A stretch of 64,000 nucleotides of DNA, taken from Bacteroidales bacterium. GTDB taxonomy: Bacteria > Bacteroidota > Bacteroidia > Bacteroidales > UBA932. A program made the translations under genes and the position numbers. Shown one piece after another: positions 60,373 to 64,000 of this stretch (positions are counted from its first letter, which is position 1; every line of letters begins with the position of its first letter). The stretch lies in the NCBI GenBank assembly GCA_017459075.1, contig JAFUDQ010000011.1, forward strand, positions 1 through 64,000. The letters run 5' to 3'. Under the pieces are notes generated by a model. It had not been told where the DNA came from. It did not search any database and worked only from the letters and a program-made list of their open reading frames with translations.

Positions 60373-63300
60373 TTAGAAGGTGAGTCTGAAACCAAGCTGG
60401 AGTCTCCATCTTGAGTAGAAGTCGCCAAGGGAGATGCTCTGTGGATTGAAATGATAAGTAGGAGTTGCATTGCCCTGGTCATCTACCGCTACGCCGGCAA
60501 CATCCAGAATCTGAAGGTTGTAGGCTCCGCTGTAGTAAAGACCCCAGTTGCGGTTAAGCAGGTTGCTTGCATTCAGGAGGTCTACTGTAACCTGGAACTT
60601 ACGTCCGCTTTCCTTGTCGTAGATGAAGTCCTGAGCGAACTGGACATCAAAGTGATGCTCGAAGTTGGCAATGCCGGCATATCTCTTGGACCACTGTCCG
60701 CGATGTGAAGAAAGGTACCTGTCGTCACGGATGAAGCGCTCGAAAGCAGCAGCATCGCCGGGCTTGCTCCATGACATCTGGCCAATCTCGTCGGCTGTAG
60801 GGATGTACATTACTGAGTTGCCCTGACGGCCGTCGTTGTTGAAGTCACCGCCGCTCTCATTCATTGTATAAGAATATCTCTGGCCGCTGCCGCCCTCATA
60901 AGAAAGGGTGACGGTGGAACGGAGGCCGTTAAGGTAAACGGGAGTCTTGTAGGAAACGACTGCCATTACCTTGTGAGGCTTGTCAAAGAGTGAGTATGAA
61001 AGCTCAGGAGCGTTGGTGTCAACTGAATAGTTGTACTGCCAGTTGGAAAGGGCTACTGAAGAAGTACCGTCGTTTACGGAGTATGAATGTCCGAAGGTGT
61101 AGGCGGCCATGAGGTCAAGGCCGAAGTTGAAATGCTTCTCCAGTTTGCCGCTGAGTGAATATGTGTAACCCTTGTTGGTATTCTTGAGGGCGATGACTGC
61201 GCTGTAAGGAGTATCTACGCTTGTTGAGTTGTAGTAAGGAGCTGTGTTGTTGTCATTTGCAGCTTTCTCACTGACTGCGTAAATTGTTCCTACCTTGTCA
61301 ATAGCCAGGTTGCTGAAAAATACGTTGTTCAGGGTCTTGGAATAGAGTCCGTCGAAGGTGAACTTCCATCCGTCTGCGAAAATCTGCTCGAAGCCGAGGT
61401 TAACGCGGAATACCTGGGGATATTTGAAGTTCTTGTTAAGAGTATTGATGGCTGATTTTCCGCCGGCCTTTGCAATTCCTGAGAGAACGACATCGTTGTA
61501 AGGATCGCTGGTAAGAGGGAAATTGTCAATGTTCTTGAGGGCAGCCTCGCTAACCTGAACGGACTTAGCCTCCATACCGGTGTTGTTGTAAGCGTTTGAG
61601 AGCCATACGAAAGGAACACGGCCTGTGAAGAGACCCAAGCCACCGCGGAAGAGGGTTGCATGGCTGTCATCAGTGAACCAGCGGAATCCAAGACGGGGGC
61701 TCCAGAGAGGAGTTACGTTGGGAACGGTTCCAACCTTTTCGCCTGTAAGACGGCTGATTGAAAGCCTCTTGACGCCCTTGTAAGGAACGAACTCACCATT
61801 CTCATCAACAGTACCGTCGGTCAGGTACTTGTTGTTGAACGCAGGGTTAGCAGTAGGATTGTTCATAAGAACGGGAACATCTACGCGAAGGCCGTAGGTA
61901 AGGGTGAGGTTGGTATTGGGCTTCCACTCATCCTGTACATAGAAACCGAACTGGGCTGCATGGGTGGTAGCCTTCCAGCGGGTATCGCCGCCGGTCAGTT
62001 CAGGATCAGAGTACCTGTAGTTGAACTGGTAGATATTGTTTGCGAAGAAGTCTGCAAGCGAGCTGAAGGTGTAGCCGCCGAAGGCGTACTGCAGGAAGAG
62101 GTTGTTGAATGAGTAAATCTCATTGTGAGTACCAAAGGTGAGTTCATGCTTTCCAAGATACCAGCTGAGGTTGTCAGTGATTGTGTAAGTATCTGAAGCC
62201 ATGGAGTTTGCACCTGAAGAATACTCTGTTCCAAGGTCGATGGTGACATTGTCCCTGATGTACATGTTGGCACCGTTGTAAGGAACTTCGCGGTGGTCAC
62301 GAACCTTGACTGCGGAAAGACGGAGGGTATTCTGGAAGACCTCGTCAATGCGGCTGTTGAGCTCTGCTACAAGAGTATGGGTGTAGTTGACTTTCTTGTG
62401 ACCGGAATTGTTGAAGTAATATGTGTAACGGCCTGAACCGTAGATATCTGCCTTGGCATCCATGTACTGGTAGCGGACCATCAGTTTGTTCTTGTCGTTA
62501 ATGTTCCAGTCCAGACGGGCGAGGATGTTGTAGAACTTATCCTCTACCTGATGCTGTGAGAAGGTCTCACCTGTGTTGCCAACGCCGTAATTAGCCTCAT
62601 AGTGCTCAATTACCTTCTGTGCGAGCTCTGAATTGAAGGTCTCGTAAACATTTCCGTCAAGATAAACAGGGCTGGAAAGTTTGACATCGTCACGGCCTTC
62701 ATAGCTGCCGTTTGCAGGGGTGTAGATGTTAGGATAAGACTTCTTGTAGTATTCACCTGACACGAAGAGGAAGAGTTTGTTCTTCACGATAGGGCCGCCG
62801 ACGGTGAAACCGAAGGTCTGCGCAAGCTGGGTGTCGTACTTCGTACGCTTCTGGCCTGCTTTCATCTTGCCGGCTGTGGTGCCGATGAAGTCCTGGTTGT
62901 TGTAGTAGGTGTAGAAGGTTCCCTTAACGGTGTTGGTACCGGATTTAGTGTTGGCGTTGATTGCACCTCCGGTGAAGCCGCCCTGGCGGACATCGAAAGG
63001 AGCGACAACTACCTGGATTTCCTCAATGGCATCAAGGGCTACAGGGTTTGCACCGGTCTGTCCGCCGTTGGTTCCTGAAGAGGCAAGGCCGAAGGTGTCG
63101 TTTGCAACCGCACCGTCAATCTGGAAAGAGTTGTAACGGTTGTTGGCTCCTGCGAAGGAGATACCGCCGGTTTTGTTGATTGTTGCCTGAGGAGTGTACT
63201 TTACAACATCGTACACGCTTCTGTCGATGGTAGGCATGGTTTCTACCGCCCTCTGGCCGAAGCTCTGGCCGGCACCGGTGATACTGGCATTGAAGCCTCT

Positions 63301-63672
63301 CTCTGCAACCACGGTAACAGCATCCAGTTCATTGGATGACTTCAGGGTTGCGTTGAGTTCATACTGCTCACCAAGTTTCAGGGTGATGTTCTCATACCTG
63401 ATGGTTCCCGTTCCGATGAATGAGAACTCGATGGCATAGGGACCTCCGGTACGCATACCTGCGATGGTATAACGTCCGTCGTTGTTGGCGATTGCGGTGT
63501 ACTGCGTGCCGGAAGGTGTGTGTACGGCGATGATTGCCGCTCCCACCAGGGGTTCACCGTTTTCATCCGCAACCCGGCCTCCCAGACTTGAGGTGGTAAC
63601 CTGTGCGAACATGGTCACCCCACAGAAGATTGCGGTAAGAACCGCCAAGCCTTTCTTAAGTAATTGAGACAT
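60373..63672 (-). CDS. Oar-like TonB-dependent receptor (receptor 1), first gene of the operon
   Basis: A 1099-aa outer-membrane receptor. Signal peptide LTAIFCGVTMFAQ, CarboxypepD_reg domain (about 28-110: GGRVADENGEPLVGAAIIAV), plug with SIDGAVANDTFGLASSG-like segment (seen as FQIDGAVANDTFGLASSG) and GGFTGGAINANTKSGTNTVK, typical of Oar/OmpA-like TonB receptors, then a large barrel ending LQLGFRLTF. No SusD partner. It would import a ligand released or captured by the following lipoproteins and nucleases. The promoter is at 63717-63724. Confidence 0.92.
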   Translation of the reverse strand: MSQLLKKGLAVLTAIFCGVTMFAQVTTSSLGGRVADENGEPLVGAAIIAVHTPSGTQYTAIANNDGRYTIAGMRTGGPYAIEFSFIGTGTIRYENITLKLGEQYELNATLKSSNELDAVTVVAERGFNASITGAGQSFGQRAVETMPTIDRSVYDVVKYTPQATINKTGGISFAGANNRYNSFQIDGAVANDTFGLASSGTNGGQTGANPVALDAIEEIQVVVAPFDVRQGGFTGGAINANTKSGTNTVKGTFYTYYNNQDFIGTTAGKMKAGQKRTKYDTQLAQTFGFTVGGPIVKNKLFLFVSGEYYKKSYPNIYTPANGSYEGRDDVKLSSPVYLDGNVYETFNSELAQKVIEHYEANYGVGNTGETFSQHQVEDKFYNILARLDWNINDKNKLMVRYQYMDAKADIYGSGRYTYYFNNSGHKKVNYTHTLVAELNSRIDEVFQNTLRLSAVKVRDHREVPYNGANMYIRDNVTIDLGTEYSSGANSMASDTYTITDNLSWYLGKHELTFGTHNEIYSFNNLFLQYAFGGYTFSSLADFFANNIYQFNYRYSDPELTGGDTRWKATTHAAQFGFYVQDEWKPNTNLTLTYGLRVDVPVLMNNPTANPAFNNKYLTDGTVDENGEFVPYKGVKRLSISRLTGEKVGTVPNVTPLWSPRLGFRWFTDDSHATLFRGGLGLFTGRVPFVWLSNAYNNTGMEAKSVQVSEAALKNIDNFPLTSDPYNDVVLSGIAKAGGKSAINTLNKNFKYPQVFRVNLGFEQIFADGWKFTFDGLYSKTLNNVFFSNLAIDKVGTIYAVSEKAANDNNTAPYYNSTSVDTPYSAVIALKNTNKGYTYSLSGKLEKHFNFGLDLMAAYTFGHSYSVNDGTSSVALSNWQYNYSVDTNAPELSYSLFDKPHKVMAVVSYKTPVYLNGLRSTVTLSYEGGSGQRYSYTMNESGGDFNNDGRQGNSVMYIPTADEIGQMSWSKPGDAAAFERFIRDDRYLSSHRGQWSKRYAGIANFEHHFDVQFAQDFIYDKESGRKFQVTVDLLNASNLLNRNWGLYYSGAYNLQILDVAGVAVDDQGNATPTYHFNPQSISLGDFYSRWRLQLGFRLTF

Positions 63673-63716
63673 AGGTTATTGAATATTATTAAATTTTTAT
63701 TGCATAATATAACAAG

Positions 63717-63724
63717 CAAAGATA
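63717..63724 (-). promoter_or_regulatory. -7 box TATCTTTG of the nuclease/TonB operon
   Basis: A perfect TAnnTTTG match, 45 bp before the receptor 1 start, in an AT-rich leader. Confidence 0.6.
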
Positions 63725-63778
63725 GTTATTTTTTTTGTAAAACCTTTTAAAAACGGCGGACAAATACAATAAAATAAA

Positions 63779-63802
63779 GGCCGGCCCGTTTCCGGACCGG
63801 TC
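63779..63802 (-). terminator. probable intrinsic terminator of the right-edge gene
   Basis: CCGGcCCG and CGGaCCGG arms with a short T-rich loop; on the minus strand the stem is followed by a T-rich run (CCTTTATTTTATT). Confidence 0.5.
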
Positions 63803-63810
63803 TTGTATTC

Positions 63811-63927
63811 AGATTCCTCGACTTCGCTCGGAATGACAGTTGGTTCATTCGGAAGGACAGTTGTCCTTCTGACCTTTTTGTCATCCTGACCTTTTTGTCA
63901 TTCTGAGGGTCGAAGACCCGTGAGAAT
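63811..63927. repeat. REP-like repeat cluster at the right edge
   Basis: GATTCCTCGACTTCGCTCGG then AATGACAG, followed by further half-copies (AAGGACAG..CTGTCCTT, TTTGTCATCCTGACC, TTTGTCATTCTGAGG). Same family as 49515 and 31876. Confidence 0.75.
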
Positions 63928-64000
63928 CTAGAAGAACAACTTCGCGCTGAGAAGCATCTGCCAGGTGCAGTATGTGCTCTTGTACTTGGTAACGGTAGGC
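63928..64000 (-). CDS. C-terminus of a gene running off the right edge, possibly an outer-membrane protein
   Basis: The last 23 codons read PTVTKYKSTYCTWQMLLSAK then LFF and end at TAG 63928-63930. A final aromatic residue after alternating residues is typical of outer-membrane barrel proteins, but the stretch is too short for a family call. Confidence 0.4.
   Translation of the reverse strand, partial: PTVTKYKSTYCTWQMLLSAKLFF

Overview
The window is a piece of a Bacteroidota (most likely Bacteroidales) chromosome, probably from a gut- or rumen-type organism. The signs are -7 promoter boxes of the form TAnnTTTG (TATATTTG, TATCTTTG, TATTTTTG), TonB-dependent receptors with CarboxypepD_reg N-termini, BACON and DUF5689 lipoproteins, two GH92 alpha-mannosidases, a GH130 phosphorylase, and xylBA-E next to each other. 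No rRNA, tRNA or CRISPR array was recognised.

Positions 1-9.6 kb look like a decaying accessory or defence-type island. It holds an SF1 helicase carrying a C-terminal Vsr/DUF559-like nuclease domain (running off the left edge), a Fic protein that seems to lack its inhibitory segment, a tiny 36-aa ORF, a HARE-HTH-like protein, an AlbA_2/Schlafen-type ATP-binding protein, an IS4-family element, a frameshifted DUF1016 nuclease, and two separated fragments of dinD-like genes. The island ends abruptly beside mutT (about 9.58 kb), where ordinary chromosomal genes begin.

From 9.7 to 49.5 kb is core and catabolic chromosome: mutT; GH3 and GH2 glycosidases with galE; a two-gene HATPase/DUF4325 module; a xylB-xylA-xylE-C40 peptidase operon; dacB-radA-U32-polyprenyl synthase; a glycan-processing group (GH33 sialidase, K+/H+ antiporter, manA, two GH92, GH130) suited to sialylated and mannose-rich N-glycans; gpmI, rnr, an outer-membrane barrel protein, S41 protease, rdgB, recO, a nucleoside-gate membrane protein and an M3 peptidase.

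From 49.7 to 63.7 kb a tight seven-gene operon (gaps of about 2-21 nt, read leftwards) encodes an Oar-like TonB receptor, two BACON/OB-like lipoproteins, a BACON-DNA/RNA non-specific endonuclease lipoprotein, a secreted endonuclease/exonuclease/phosphatase, a second TonB receptor and a DUF5689 lipoprotein. No SusD is present. I read this as a candidate outer-membrane system for capturing and degrading extracellular nucleic acid. This is the most interesting system in the window.

Small palindromic repeats run through the whole window. One REP-like family (core near GATTCTTCG..CTCAGAATGACA and its relative ATTCCCGGTC..CCGGGAATGACGG) lies in intergenic regions and is also inserted in frame in three enzymes (GH2, ManA, RdgB). 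A separate 110-bp terminal-inverted-repeat element with an internal terminator-like hairpin occurs twice, in opposite orientation, each time between convergent genes.
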